64,000 bases of DNA from positions 23,616 through 87,615 of IMG/VR virus record IMGVR_UViG_3300024262_000020, one strand, 5' to 3'. Shown in pieces: positions 1-8,036 of this stretch; within the stretch, counting starts at the first letter, position 1, and every line of letters begins with the position of its first letter. The position numbers and the translations under genes were made by a program. The notes beneath the pieces are model-generated. The model saw only the letters and a program-made list of their open reading frames with translations, ran no database searches and had not been told where the DNA came from. Source of the stretch: a virus.

Positions 1-352
1 CTTCATAGCCTTTAAATCCAGGATTTTCATTCGGACTCATATTATCTATTGGGAAATTTTCAATCCATAATCCACCCTCACCAGAAAACCAAACAGTATA
101 TCTATCCGAATTATCAATTAATATTGATGCATAAGGACCTTGATACATATCAAACCCTTTAATATCGATAATCTCAAATGGTATTTCTTCATCTTTAAGT
201 GAATTTTGAATAAGTGTTAATCTTTTTTCCATATCTTTTATCCAATTTGATTCTTCACTATCATCATCAGGATTATCTTTAACATATTCCCAATCTACAT
301 CTCTTGACCATTCGCCAGTTTCAAATAATTTATATGTTTTTAAAAATTTCAA
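1..352 (-). CDS. Partial protein with capsid-tag-like N-terminus, TTG start
   Basis: The gene runs off the left edge; at least 117 codons are visible and open. I start it at a TTG (352-350) that overlaps the TGA stop of the upstream gene as TTGA. From there the product reads M-KFLKTYKLFE, an excellent match to the N-terminal peptide shared by about 25 proteins in this window, and no ATG would include that peptide. The rest is acidic, with no domain I recognise. It is probably co-transcribed with the 349-831 gene. By analogy with T4 the tag suggests a protein packaged in the prohead; that part is inference. Confidence 0.6.
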   Translation of the reverse strand, partial: MKFLKTYKLFETGEWSRDVDWEYVKDNPDDDSEESNWIKDMEKRLTLIQNSLKDEEIPFEIIDIKGFDMYQGPYASILIDNSDRYTVWFSGEGGLWIENFPIDNMSPNENPGFKGYE

Positions 353-831
353 TTTATTTTATAACTTTTTTCAATATAATTTTGATATTTCATTTTCATT
401 TTATCTATCAATTTATCATCAGTAAAATTAGGATTATCGAGATTATATACTATGTCATCATTTATTTTTATTCTAATATTATTTTCATTTTTATTATCAT
501 GAACAGATAATTTGCCTTCAATAATATCAAAATTAGATAACTCAATTGTTATCTTAGTCTTATATATTAAATTATAATTTTTAAAATCTCTTTTATTATA
601 GTAACCTTCAAGTTTTTTGACCCTTAAATTCTTTGGTCTGTTGCGTTGTTTGTATATTATGAATGAGAATTCGTTAATTATTTTATTTGTGAACTCTTGA
701 ACATCATTTTCAATATTATTTTCAATTTCTAACTTCATATTTTCATTTAAGTTTTTATGTATATTTCTATTTTTACTCAGTTTCTCGTTATCAATATCTT
801 CATTTACAAATAAATTAAATTTTATCAACAT
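349..831 (-). CDS. Tagged protein of unknown function (160 aa)
   Basis: Begins MLIKFNLFVNE, which has the F-[LIV]-N-E pattern at residues 8-11 that resembles the T4 capsid-targeting peptide followed by a prohead protease site (V-N-E). The body is charged and rich in Asn, Lys and Ile, with no recognised domain. It is transcribed divergently from the fibre gene, and the palindromic promoter-like element at 850-887 lies just upstream. Its TGA stop overlaps the TTG start of the next gene, so the two are probably translationally coupled. Confidence 0.6.
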   Translation of the reverse strand: MLIKFNLFVNEDIDNEKLSKNRNIHKNLNENMKLEIENNIENDVQEFTNKIINEFSFIIYKQRNRPKNLRVKKLEGYYNKRDFKNYNLIYKTKITIELSNFDIIEGKLSVHDNKNENNIRIKINDDIVYNLDNPNFTDDKLIDKMKMKYQNYIEKSYKIN

Positions 832-849
832 TTAAGAGAATTCTTTTTC

Positions 850-887
850 CTATATATTTAATTTCAGATTTAAAATTAAATATATAG
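850..887. promoter_or_regulatory. Palindromic divergent promoter-like element
   Basis: A perfect 15-bp inverted repeat (850-864 and 873-887) with an 8-base centre. Each arm carries one outward-facing copy of AAATTAAATATATAG, the AT-only motif found upstream of many genes in this window. One copy faces the gene ending at 349, the other faces the fibre gene. It reads as two back-to-back phage-type promoters; it could also be a regulator site. Confidence 0.55.
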
Positions 888-907
888 AATAAATATAAAA
901 GATCTGA

Positions 908-3900
908 ATGACCAATATTATTCGAATAAGAGACTTAACACAAGAAACCTCGTTAGATGGAAATTTATTACTTCCAGTAGATAAATCAACATATAGTGTA
1001 AATGCAAAACATATTAAATTATCCGATCTTGCATCGTATATACAAATATTAAATATAGAACTTTCTTTAAGTGGATTAACTGATGTAACATTTTATAATT
1101 TACAAGATGGTGATTATTTGATGTATAGCGGTTCTACTGGATTTTGGGTAAATGTATCTGGCGTTACAGATGGAACCTCAGGAACAGATGGAGCCGATGG
1201 TACATCAGGTAGTTCAGGAACTGATGGTGCTTCAGGTACAGATGGAACATCAGGTAGTTCAGGTAGTTCAGGAACTGATGGTGCTTCAGGTAGTGGTACG
1301 GATGGAACATCAGGTAGTTCAGGTAGTTCAGGAACTGATGGTGCTTCAGGTAGTGGTACGGATGGAACATCAGGTAGTTCAGGTAGTTCAGGAACAGATG
1401 GCGCAGATGGTTCAGGGACAGACGGAACCTCAGGAAGTTCAGGAAGTTCAGGAACCGATGGTACATCAGGAACTTCAGGTGTTGATGGTGGTGGTGGTTC
1501 AGGTACAGACGGAACATCAGGAAGTTCAGGAACTGATGGAACATCAGGAAGTTCAGGTACAGATGGAACCTCAGGTACAAGTGGCTCAGGTACAGATGGA
1601 ACCTCAGGTAGTTCAGGAACTGATGGAACAAGTGGAAGTTCAGGAACTGATGGAACATCAGGAAGTTCAGGAACCTCAGGAACAGATGGTCAGTCAGATA
1701 GATATGCTACAACATCAGTAACATCATTTACAATTCCTACATCACATCCAACAACGATAGAATTGACTGGTGGTACAGGATTATCCTGGACAGTAGGTCA
1801 AGAAGCTATAATAGCATATGATATTAATAATTATTTTAATGCGACAGTATCTATATATGATTCAATTTCAGGTGGTTTTGTTTTTCAATCAAGTAGTAAT
1901 GTTGGAACAGGAACATATGCAAGTTGGGATATTAATTTAGGTGGTGCACCAGGAGTGTCAGGAAGTTCAGGAACAGATGGAACCTCAGGTAGTTCAGGAA
2001 CAGATGGAACCTCAGGTACAAGTGGATCAGGAACAGATGGAACTTCAGGAAGTTCAGGAACTGATGGTACAGATGGAACCTCAGGTACAGATGGTACAGA
2101 TGGAACCTCAGGTAGTTCAGGTACAGATGGAACATCAGGTAGTTCAGGTAGTTCAGGCACAGACGGAACCTCAGGTAGTTCAGGCACAGATGGAACAAGT
2201 GGAAGTTCAGGTAGTTCAGGCACAGACGGAACCTCAGGTACAGATGGAACAGATGGCACTTCAGGTAGTTCAGGCACAGATGGAACCTCAGGTACAGATG
2301 GAACATCAGGTAGTTCAGGTAGTTCAGGTACATCAGGTACAGATGGAACAAGTGGTAGTTCAGGAATTGCATCAGCGGTAGGTTCTAATTATTGGATTCA
2401 ATATTATGATGATTCACAACCAAATAATCAAGGATCAACAGATAAGTTAAATTGGAACAAATCATCTTTTATATTAGAAGTTAGTGGCGAAACCAAAATA
2501 ACAAGTTTAGCTTCAGATGTGAATAGATACGTATTTTCTGATACTGATGGTTTATTATACACAGGTAATACTATTGATAATGTGCCTAATTTCTATTGTA
2601 ATACCTGGCAAGAAGTTAAAGATGCAGTTACTGAAATAAATGCTCAATATCCAGGTGGTAATATTTTCTTATCTGGTGATTGGTATATGACTGAAGATGT
2701 AACTTGGGATTTAACAAATATTTCGTTTTATGGTTTTGGTGCGGTTTGGAGATGCACCAATTTAGTTCATAATGATAATGATCCAGTTGTGGCTAAAAAA
2801 GTAACTGTAACTGCTGGAAATCCAACATTTTATAATATTGCATTTGGTGGTAGTGGTTTAGGTAATATAACTGAAAATTTTGCAATTTATAATTCAAGAC
2901 ATATATTTACCTTTACTGATGGTAATCATGATATTGTATTTGATAAATGTAATTTTTCTGATATTGTAGGTGGTATCGGAACTAATTCTGTTATTGAAGT
3001 GGTTGGTATTGATGCGTTTGATTCTGTAAATATGACATTTAATAATTGTATTGTTTCATCACATAATATAACATCACCAACACCAACAATGTTCACATAT
3101 ACTGGATTTACAATCAATGTTACGGGTACTCAATCTGGATATTTTAAATGTAGTGTTTATCAGCAGAAAAGAACAGGAATAAAAAATGATATTAATAAAA
3201 CATCATTAGCATATCATATCACTAGTACAACACCTGCTAACACTAGATTTACATCTGATTCTACAGCGTGGTTGTCTTATATTGACTCGACATCCACAAC
3301 AGATAATATTATAACATTAACAAATAGTGCAACAACTATTGCAAATGATGATTTAATTATATTTAGTGATATAAGTGATTATGGTAATATTAAATCTATT
3401 AAATATCAATATATTTCAGGTGGAACAGGTTCATCACAATATGTTCCTACTTATGGTGAATGGGTATCAATTGCTAATTTTAATACTACAGCAGGTTCGG
3501 GTACTATAACCACAACTTCTGATTATACTGATGTTATAAACCCAGGTATGGCAATAAGATTATCAGGTATAACCAGTACTTCAGGTGATACATACGTTTA
3601 TGCCGTTGTTACAGCTATTAATGGTACAACGATAACCGCCTCAGGACCAGCATTAAATGATAAGGGTACATTAGTGAGTGTTGAATATTCAACAAATCCT
3701 GGAATGATTCATGTTGAGGCATTTACAATTCCTGGAAATTATGCTGATTCTAATGATACAATATTATTGGAATCTGATTTATTGATGAAAGGTGGATATA
3801 ATTGGAGAAATATTAAATCTTCGTTAGTTCGTACAGATGCTATACATATATCAGATGATACTGGTATTGCATCCACTCAACCAACTATTACACCAACAAT

Positions 3901-4102
3901 TGAAGGTTCTGACGTTTTATCATTGTACTTAACTGGTAGTACGTCAATAGTCAACTCGATTAATAATGTAAATTCTTCCAATTATAAAATAGAGTTAAAT
4001 CAAAATATAGACATAAAGGTTAATGTTGCAACTGGTGGCGCACCAAATAATAATGCTGCGGATTTAACAATTTATTTAACATTTGTGAAGGAGGGTAAAT
4101 AA
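908..4102 (+). CDS. Collagen-like tail fibre / receptor-binding protein
   Basis: A 1064-residue fibre-like protein. Residues about 1-80 form a non-repetitive head that may attach to the virion. Residues about 83-262 and 346-485 are long Gly-X-Y collagen-like tracts built from GTDGTSGSSG-type units, separated by a small globular insert (about 263-345). The C-terminal 570 residues are rich in Thr, Ser and Asn with many short beta-strand-like segments, as in beta-helical receptor-binding tips. Collagen-like fibres are common in phages of Bacteroidetes. The repeats are also tandem repeats at DNA level, so recombination could change fibre length. It overlaps the next gene as TAATG. The exact role (tail or head fibre) is inferred. 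Confidence 0.75.
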   Translation: MTNIIRIRDLTQETSLDGNLLLPVDKSTYSVNAKHIKLSDLASYIQILNIELSLSGLTDVTFYNLQDGDYLMYSGSTGFWVNVSGVTDGTSGTDGADGTSGSSGTDGASGTDGTSGSSGSSGTDGASGSGTDGTSGSSGSSGTDGASGSGTDGTSGSSGSSGTDGADGSGTDGTSGSSGSSGTDGTSGTSGVDGGGGSGTDGTSGSSGTDGTSGSSGTDGTSGTSGSGTDGTSGSSGTDGTSGSSGTDGTSGSSGTSGTDGQSDRYATTSVTSFTIPTSHPTTIELTGGTGLSWTVGQEAIIAYDINNYFNATVSIYDSISGGFVFQSSSNVGTGTYASWDINLGGAPGVSGSSGTDGTSGSSGTDGTSGTSGSGTDGTSGSSGTDGTDGTSGTDGTDGTSGSSGTDGTSGSSGSSGTDGTSGSSGTDGTSGSSGSSGTDGTSGTDGTDGTSGSSGTDGTSGTDGTSGSSGSSGTSGTDGTSGSSGIASAVGSNYWIQYYDDSQPNNQGSTDKLNWNKSSFILEVSGETKITSLASDVNRYVFSDTDGLLYTGNTIDNVPNFYCNTWQEVKDAVTEINAQYPGGNIFLSGDWYMTEDVTWDLTNISFYGFGAVWRCTNLVHNDNDPVVAKKVTVTAGNPTFYNIAFGGSGLGNITENFAIYNSRHIFTFTDGNHDIVFDKCNFSDIVGGIGTNSVIEVVGIDAFDSVNMTFNNCIVSSHNITSPTPTMFTYTGFTINVTGTQSGYFKCSVYQQKRTGIKNDINKTSLAYHITSTTPANTRFTSDSTAWLSYIDSTSTTDNIITLTNSATTIANDDLIIFSDISDYGNIKSIKYQYISGGTGSSQYVPTYGEWVSIANFNTTAGSGTITTTSDYTDVINPGMAIRLSGITSTSGDTYVYAVVTAINGTTITASGPALNDKGTLVSVEYSTNPGMIHVEAFTIPGNYADSNDTILLESDLLMKGGYNWRNIKSSLVRTDAIHISDDTGIASTQPTITPTIEGSDVLSLYLTGSTSIVNSINNVNSSNYKIELNQNIDIKVNVATGGAPNNNAADLTIYLTFVKEGK

Positions 4103-4890
4103 TGATACATAGAAAGAATTCACCATATGGTAATGATAGCCATACAATAATGTATTTTAATGGAAATGAAACTATGATAGGTGACCCATTTGGTTTGGGT
4201 GGTGGTACATTTGGAGAGTCATCATATTTAAATCAAGATATACATTCTACTGCTGTTGCACAATCAACATCACAAAGTAGATTTGGCTCAAAAAGTTATT
4301 TGTGGGGCACATCAACCAGTTCTGGTATAGGACTTAGTGCGAGAACAGATTCACAATATAATTTTAGAGAATTGGATTATTCTATTGATTTTTGGGTTTA
4401 TTTTAATAGTGGTACGACTGGATATTTTGATTTTTTAGGAATTGTGGATAGATCAGATACTACTAAATATTTAGTTATTCAAGCATACCCAAGTGGTATT
4501 GGCACCTGTTATTGGTATTTGAGAATTCAAAATGGTACTGGCGTTCAGATAGTAGATTTTTCTAGACAAAGTAATGACTTTAATTTCCATACTTGGTATC
4601 ATATTTGTATATCTCGAAAAAGTACACCAAGTGGGGAATCATATTCAATATATGCGGCTAATCCATCAGTATCACATATTTCACATTGGTTAACAGGTGC
4701 TACTAATTCATTTTTATTTGATTTTAATTGGACCAATCCTACTCTTTTTGTTGGTACAAATCTTGGTGGAGGACCAACAACAAATCTATATGTAGATTCT
4801 TTTAGAATATCGAGAGGTAATGCTAGAATGTTTGCTACAACTACTATTGGAATAAAACCGACTTATTCCATACCAAATAGAGATTATTAA
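4102..4890 (+). CDS. LamG/concanavalin-like adhesin, probable fibre partner
   Basis: 262 residues with the hallmarks of a LamG-like jelly-roll fold: a Y-S-I-D-F-W-V strand near residue 94, a W-Y-H-I-C-I-S-R strand near 168, and the closing L-Y-V-D-S-F-R-I-S-R-G strand near 235. Such domains bind glycans or other surface ligands. It is translationally coupled to the collagen-like fibre gene by a TAATG overlap, which suggests it forms or decorates the same appendage. No signal peptide is seen. The fold call is by motif pattern; the ligand is unknown. Confidence 0.65.
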   Translation: MIHRKNSPYGNDSHTIMYFNGNETMIGDPFGLGGGTFGESSYLNQDIHSTAVAQSTSQSRFGSKSYLWGTSTSSGIGLSARTDSQYNFRELDYSIDFWVYFNSGTTGYFDFLGIVDRSDTTKYLVIQAYPSGIGTCYWYLRIQNGTGVQIVDFSRQSNDFNFHTWYHICISRKSTPSGESYSIYAANPSVSHISHWLTGATNSFLFDFNWTNPTLFVGTNLGGGPTTNLYVDSFRISRGNARMFATTTIGIKPTYSIPNRDY

Positions 4891-4905
4891 TTTTCAACTA
4901 AACCT

Positions 4906-4926
4906 TATTTTCAATATATATAACTT
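4906..4926 (+). promoter_or_regulatory. AT-only phage promoter-like motif
   Basis: Contains TTTTCAATATATATAAC about 20 bases before the ATG of the glycosyltransferase gene. It matches the TTAATATATA motif that recurs upstream of genes on both strands. Inferred promoter; no host -7 TAnnTTTG box is present here. Confidence 0.4.
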
Positions 4927-4944
4927 AAAAATAACTTAATTTAT

Positions 4945-5565
4945 ATGTTGAAAGTTACTGTCATTATGGCATCATTTTTAGGTGAATATCCAGGTGCCGC
5001 AAAAAATAGAGATAAAAAATTTATACGAGCTGTAAAATCGTTCAAAAATCAGACATACGAGAATAAAGAACTTATAATTGTTTCGGATGGTTGTGAAAAA
5101 ACTACACAATTGTTTAATGAGCATTTTATTGATGATGAAAATATTAGTTTGATTCAATTACCAAAGCAAATATTATATTCTGGTGAAATGAGAAATGCAG
5201 CTTTAAGAGAAGCGACAGGAGATATAATTACATACCTTGATTCTGATGATGTTATTGGAAAGACTCATATTGAAACAATTATAAATCAATTTGATACGGA
5301 AAAATACGATTGGGTTTTTTATAATGATTATCTTGTAACTTCACCTGATTTTAAGAAATTGCACACTAGAGTAGTTGAAACGAGGTTTGGTTCAATTGGA
5401 ACTAGTGCTGTGACACATAAAAATAATAAAGATTTGTTATGGTCGTCAGGTTATGGTCATGATTGGATTTTTGTTATGACATTAGCAGGAATGGGATTAA
5501 GATTCACTAAACTTGCACAAACCCCACAGTATTTAGTGTGTCATTATGCTGGAGGAGATTTTTAA
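4945..5565 (+). CDS. Glycosyltransferase family 2-like
   Basis: 206 residues with a GT-A fold pattern. An N-terminal strand KVTVIMASF is followed by a 'xNQTY-xNKELIIVSDG' element, and the metal-binding DxD-type motif appears as Y-L-D-S-D-D near residue 98. It is shorter than many GT2 enzymes but retains the nucleotide-sugar half. It may modify virion proteins or host surface sugars. It sits between the fibre genes and the HMG-CoA lyase-like gene in one plus-strand run, which favours a late or virion-linked role. The sugar and acceptor cannot be told from sequence. Confidence 0.75.
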   Translation: MLKVTVIMASFLGEYPGAAKNRDKKFIRAVKSFKNQTYENKELIIVSDGCEKTTQLFNEHFIDDENISLIQLPKQILYSGEMRNAALREATGDIITYLDSDDVIGKTHIETIINQFDTEKYDWVFYNDYLVTSPDFKKLHTRVVETRFGSIGTSAVTHKNNKDLLWSSGYGHDWIFVMTLAGMGLRFTKLAQTPQYLVCHYAGGDF

Positions 5566-5580
5566 AAATAATTTATTTCT

Positions 5581-6444
5581 ATGAAGATTGTTGAGAGTCC
5601 AAGAGATGGACTACAAGGTATTAAAATATTCATACCTACTGAAAAAAAGATAGAATATTTAAATTTATTATTGGATGTTGGTTTTGATACATTAGATTTT
5701 GGATCTTTTGTTTCTCCTAAATCTATTCCCCAAATGAGAGATACTGCTGAAGTTGTTGATAAATTAGATTTATCAAAAACAAATACTAAATTATTATCAA
5801 TAGTTGCAAATGCTAGAGGTGCTGAAGATGCTTCAAAATTTGAACAAATAAAATATTTAGGTTTTCCTTTTTCGATATCAAATACTTTTTTAGAACGAAA
5901 TATTAATTCAAATATTTCTAAATCATATGATACTGCTTTGAAAATTCTAAATATTGCTGAAAAAAATAATAAAGAGGTTGTTATTTATTTTTCAATGGGG
6001 TTTGGAAATCCGTATGGTGATTATTGGGATATTAATTTTATAGATAAGTATATTGAATTATTTAAGTATGAAGGTATTAAAATTGTAGCACTATCTGATA
6101 CTATTGGTATATCAACACCACAACAAATATTTGATGTATTTAATCATGTTATACCCAAATATAATGATGTTGAGTTTGGTTTTCATTTACATACAAGAAA
6201 GGGTGAAGAATATTATAGATTAAATACTGCATATTATGCTGGTTGTAGAAGGTTTGATACGGTGATTGGTGGATTGGGTGGTTGCCCTGCCGCACTTTCA
6301 GATGGGCAAACAATTTCAAATTTACAAACAAAAACTTTTGTGGATTTTTGTAATAAAGAGAATATAGAATTAGATATTGATTTATCTAAATTGGATATAG
6401 CAAGGAACTATATGAAAAAAGAATTAAAAATTAATGACATATAA
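5581..6444 (+). CDS. HMG-CoA lyase-like (DRE-TIM metallolyase)
   Basis: 287 residues, near full length for hydroxymethylglutaryl-CoA lyase. Visible signatures are ESPRDGLQ at 5-12 (catalytic Arg-Asp pair of the family), FVSPKSIPQM at 43-52, metal-binding F-H-L-H-T at 201-205, and G-L-G-G-C-P at 231-236 with the family's active-site Cys. The known enzyme cleaves HMG-CoA to acetoacetate and acetyl-CoA; related DRE-TIM enzymes use other acyl-CoAs or 2-oxoacids, so the substrate is open. It lies in a phage late-gene context, 15 bases after the glycosyltransferase gene, and overlaps the next gene by 11 bases. Its AT content is like that of its neighbours, so transfer was not recent. A very unusual phage gene. 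Confidence 0.8.
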   Translation: MKIVESPRDGLQGIKIFIPTEKKIEYLNLLLDVGFDTLDFGSFVSPKSIPQMRDTAEVVDKLDLSKTNTKLLSIVANARGAEDASKFEQIKYLGFPFSISNTFLERNINSNISKSYDTALKILNIAEKNNKEVVIYFSMGFGNPYGDYWDINFIDKYIELFKYEGIKIVALSDTIGISTPQQIFDVFNHVIPKYNDVEFGFHLHTRKGEEYYRLNTAYYAGCRRFDTVIGGLGGCPAALSDGQTISNLQTKTFVDFCNKENIELDIDLSKLDIARNYMKKELKINDI

Positions 6445-6787
6445 TGAAGATGAACACATTGATTATATAATAGATAGGTTTGATTTTGAAAGAGTTAAGA
6501 AGTTTATGGAAATTGACAATTGGAAATGGGGTAATAATATACCTACATTGACTGAACTAAAGAGTACTGCATTAGATTTGTTAATGAGTATAAAAGATGG
6601 TGAATACGGTGATTGTTCATCAACAGGTGGATTAGCCGCCACAAATTGTGGTGATTTTTTAAGACTTGATTTTTCAATAGAGGATATGGACTCTATTTAT
6701 TTAAACTTAACTGATAATTATATGCGAGATAAGAAACGTAAAGAAAGAAAAGATAAATTAGAAGTGATTGATGAAATATCTACCTAA
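6434..6787 (+). CDS. Small protein, paralogue of the 29414 gene, with basic C-terminal tail
   Basis: 117 residues. The region I-I-D-R-F-D-F-E (12-19) through N-W-x-W and L-K-S to S-S-T-G-G matches the protein encoded at 29414-29914 (minus), so the two are paralogues of an unnamed phage family. The C-terminus reads R-K-D-K-L-E-V-I, a member of the shared R-K-x-K-L-x-x-I tail group. It overlaps both neighbours, so it belongs to the same operon. No function is known to me. Confidence 0.6.
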   Translation: MTYNEDEHIDYIIDRFDFERVKKFMEIDNWKWGNNIPTLTELKSTALDLLMSIKDGEYGDCSSTGGLAATNCGDFLRLDFSIEDMDSIYLNLTDNYMRDKKRKERKDKLEVIDEIST

Positions 6788-7133
6788 GAAAAAGAGTGAT
6801 GTACAACTTAATGGTATAATTAAGTTTGATGGATCATCTTGGAAAAAACTAGGTATTACTGAAGTACAAAGAGAATTTGATGATAGATTAGATGATATTA
6901 GAAAAAAATATGATGAACTTCAGGAAGAGTTTTATTGGAATAAATTAGTATATGAAAGTGAAATTAGATTTGAGCCAATTATTGGACAGATATATCATTT
7001 ATATGAAAAAGATGATAATAGATTTTTGTCTCTAATTGCACCTAATGAGTGGCATATGCCTTATATTGGATCATTTAAGTTAAAATATAATAGGAAATGG
7101 GAAAGAATACAATTAAATTTTATGAAGAATTAA
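6768..7133 (+). CDS. Hypothetical protein (121 aa)
   Basis: Starts inside the end of the preceding gene (20-base overlap) and overlaps the next gene by 37 bases. It is charged, with a probable coiled coil at about residues 35-60 (repeated Asp, Lys and Leu spacing) and a C-terminal beta-like part containing Y-H-L-Y-E-K-D-D-N-R-F-L-S-L. I recognise no family. Confidence 0.5.
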   Translation: MMKYLPKKKSDVQLNGIIKFDGSSWKKLGITEVQREFDDRLDDIRKKYDELQEEFYWNKLVYESEIRFEPIIGQIYHLYEKDDNRFLSLIAPNEWHMPYIGSFKLKYNRKWERIQLNFMKN

Positions 7134-7324
7134 AGACCGAAAATCTTCAAAATTTATTAAAAGGGTTAGAAACGGCACATTATAATACTGATTATATAAT
7201 AAGTGAAGTTGAAAAAAATGGTGGTATCGTTTCTTCATTTGAGAAGAAAATTATTGATTATCAGATAGATATATCATTGATAAGAATGGAACTAAATAGA
7301 AGATTATGGAAAGAATCGACATAA
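7097..7324 (+). CDS. Hypothetical protein (75 aa)
   Basis: A short, mostly helical, charged protein (MGKNTIKFYEELKTEN start) in the same run of overlapping genes. Overlaps of 37 bases upstream and 19 bases downstream support translation. No recognisable domain. Confidence 0.45.
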   Translation: MGKNTIKFYEELKTENLQNLLKGLETAHYNTDYIISEVEKNGGIVSSFEKKIIDYQIDISLIRMELNRRLWKEST

Positions 7325-7809
7325 ATAAGAATTATAATTCATATGAATTATCGAAGATAAAGCATACTAATAGGAATGAGATTGGTGACTTACCTATACA
7401 TGAAGTAAGAGTAATTAAGTATGTTGTGTTGCTTTCATATTATCCATTCAATGAACAAAAATGGAAAATATTTAAATCATTAAGTAAAAATCAAAAAATG
7501 GGTATGTTAAATAGACATGTGCTTAGTGTTGCTCGCCAATTAGGTGTTTCTGATATTTTACTCAAAAAGGCAAAAGAAATAACTAAAGATTTAGCATCAT
7601 CAACAAAAAGAGCAAAAAGAACAACCATTGGAAATATTCTCAAACCAAATTTTTATAAAGAACAGGAAGAAAGATATAGGAGAAAATTAGAAGAATATTA
7701 TACATTAATTCTTGATATTATAATGGAAGAAACAAGTAAAAGAATGAATGTTAAATATTTAAGAAAAAAGAAATTAGATGAAATAATCCAATCAGGTACA
7801 CAAGAATAA
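7306..7809 (+). CDS. Helical basic protein with R-K-x-K-L tail (167 aa)
   Basis: Rich in Lys and Arg and predicted mainly helical. The middle part (Q-L-G-V-S-D-I-L-L-K-K-A-K-E) looks like a helix-turn-helix or helical bundle but is not a clear match. It ends K-Y-L-R-K-K-K-L-D-E-I-I plus a few residues, the clearest example of the shared C-terminal basic tail. It is the last gene of the 4945-7809 run; a structured intergenic region and a terminator follow. Confidence 0.55.
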   Translation: MERIDINKNYNSYELSKIKHTNRNEIGDLPIHEVRVIKYVVLLSYYPFNEQKWKIFKSLSKNQKMGMLNRHVLSVARQLGVSDILLKKAKEITKDLASSTKRAKRTTIGNILKPNFYKEQEERYRRKLEEYYTLILDIIMEETSKRMNVKYLRKKKLDEIIQSGTQE

Positions 7810-7973
7810 TGCCTTGGTTGAGGTTAGTGGTAACATTTTTAGTATCACATTAAACTGCTAAAAATCACTCGGATGCGTTGAACTGCTGTATCAGGTTAAA
7901 CTACACTAAGATAGGGGGGTTGGTTACCCAGTTACCATAAAAAGAGAGGTTAAGTGATGCCTCTCTTTTTTTG
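7810..7973 (+). ncRNA. Candidate structured RNA ending in a terminator
   Basis: About 130 bases without a good open frame but with several complementary segments (GTTA-GTGG-TAAC near 7825, GGTTAC repeated with GTTACC near 7921-7937), followed directly by the rho-independent terminator at 7939-7973. The base composition is clearly less AT-rich than nearby intergenic DNA. It could be a small RNA, or the processed 3' end of the upstream operon transcript. I recognise no known RNA family. Confidence 0.35.
7939..7973 (+). terminator. Rho-independent terminator
   Basis: Stem AAAAAGAGAGG paired with CCTCTCTTTTT around a 10-base loop, followed by a T run. It ends the plus-strand operon before the baseplate gene at 8037. 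Confidence 0.85.
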
Positions 7974-7999
7974 TTTTAATATTTATTTGTGAATGGTAA

Positions 8000-8024
8000 T
8001 TTTTTATATATAATAAAAAATAGT
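8000..8024 (+). promoter_or_regulatory. AT-only phage promoter-like motif
   Basis: TTTTTTATATATAATAAAA lies just after the terminator and 13-36 bases before the ATG at 8037. It is the same motif class as at 850-887. Its position argues that the large structural gene starts at 8037 and not at the upstream GTG (7989). Confidence 0.5.
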
Positions 8025-8036
8025 CAGAAAGATAAT

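Noticed and set aside
304-510. 68-codon hydrophobic frame on the plus strand
   Set aside because: It lies antisense to two supported minus-strand genes; its composition (Phe/Ile-rich) is that of AT-rich antisense.
1150-2370. CRISPR-like or other repeat array, and long antisense frames (for example at 1164-1658 and 1885-2277)
   Set aside because: The repeats encode Gly-X-Y collagen units in one long frame without unique spacers; the antisense frames are by-products of the repeat composition.
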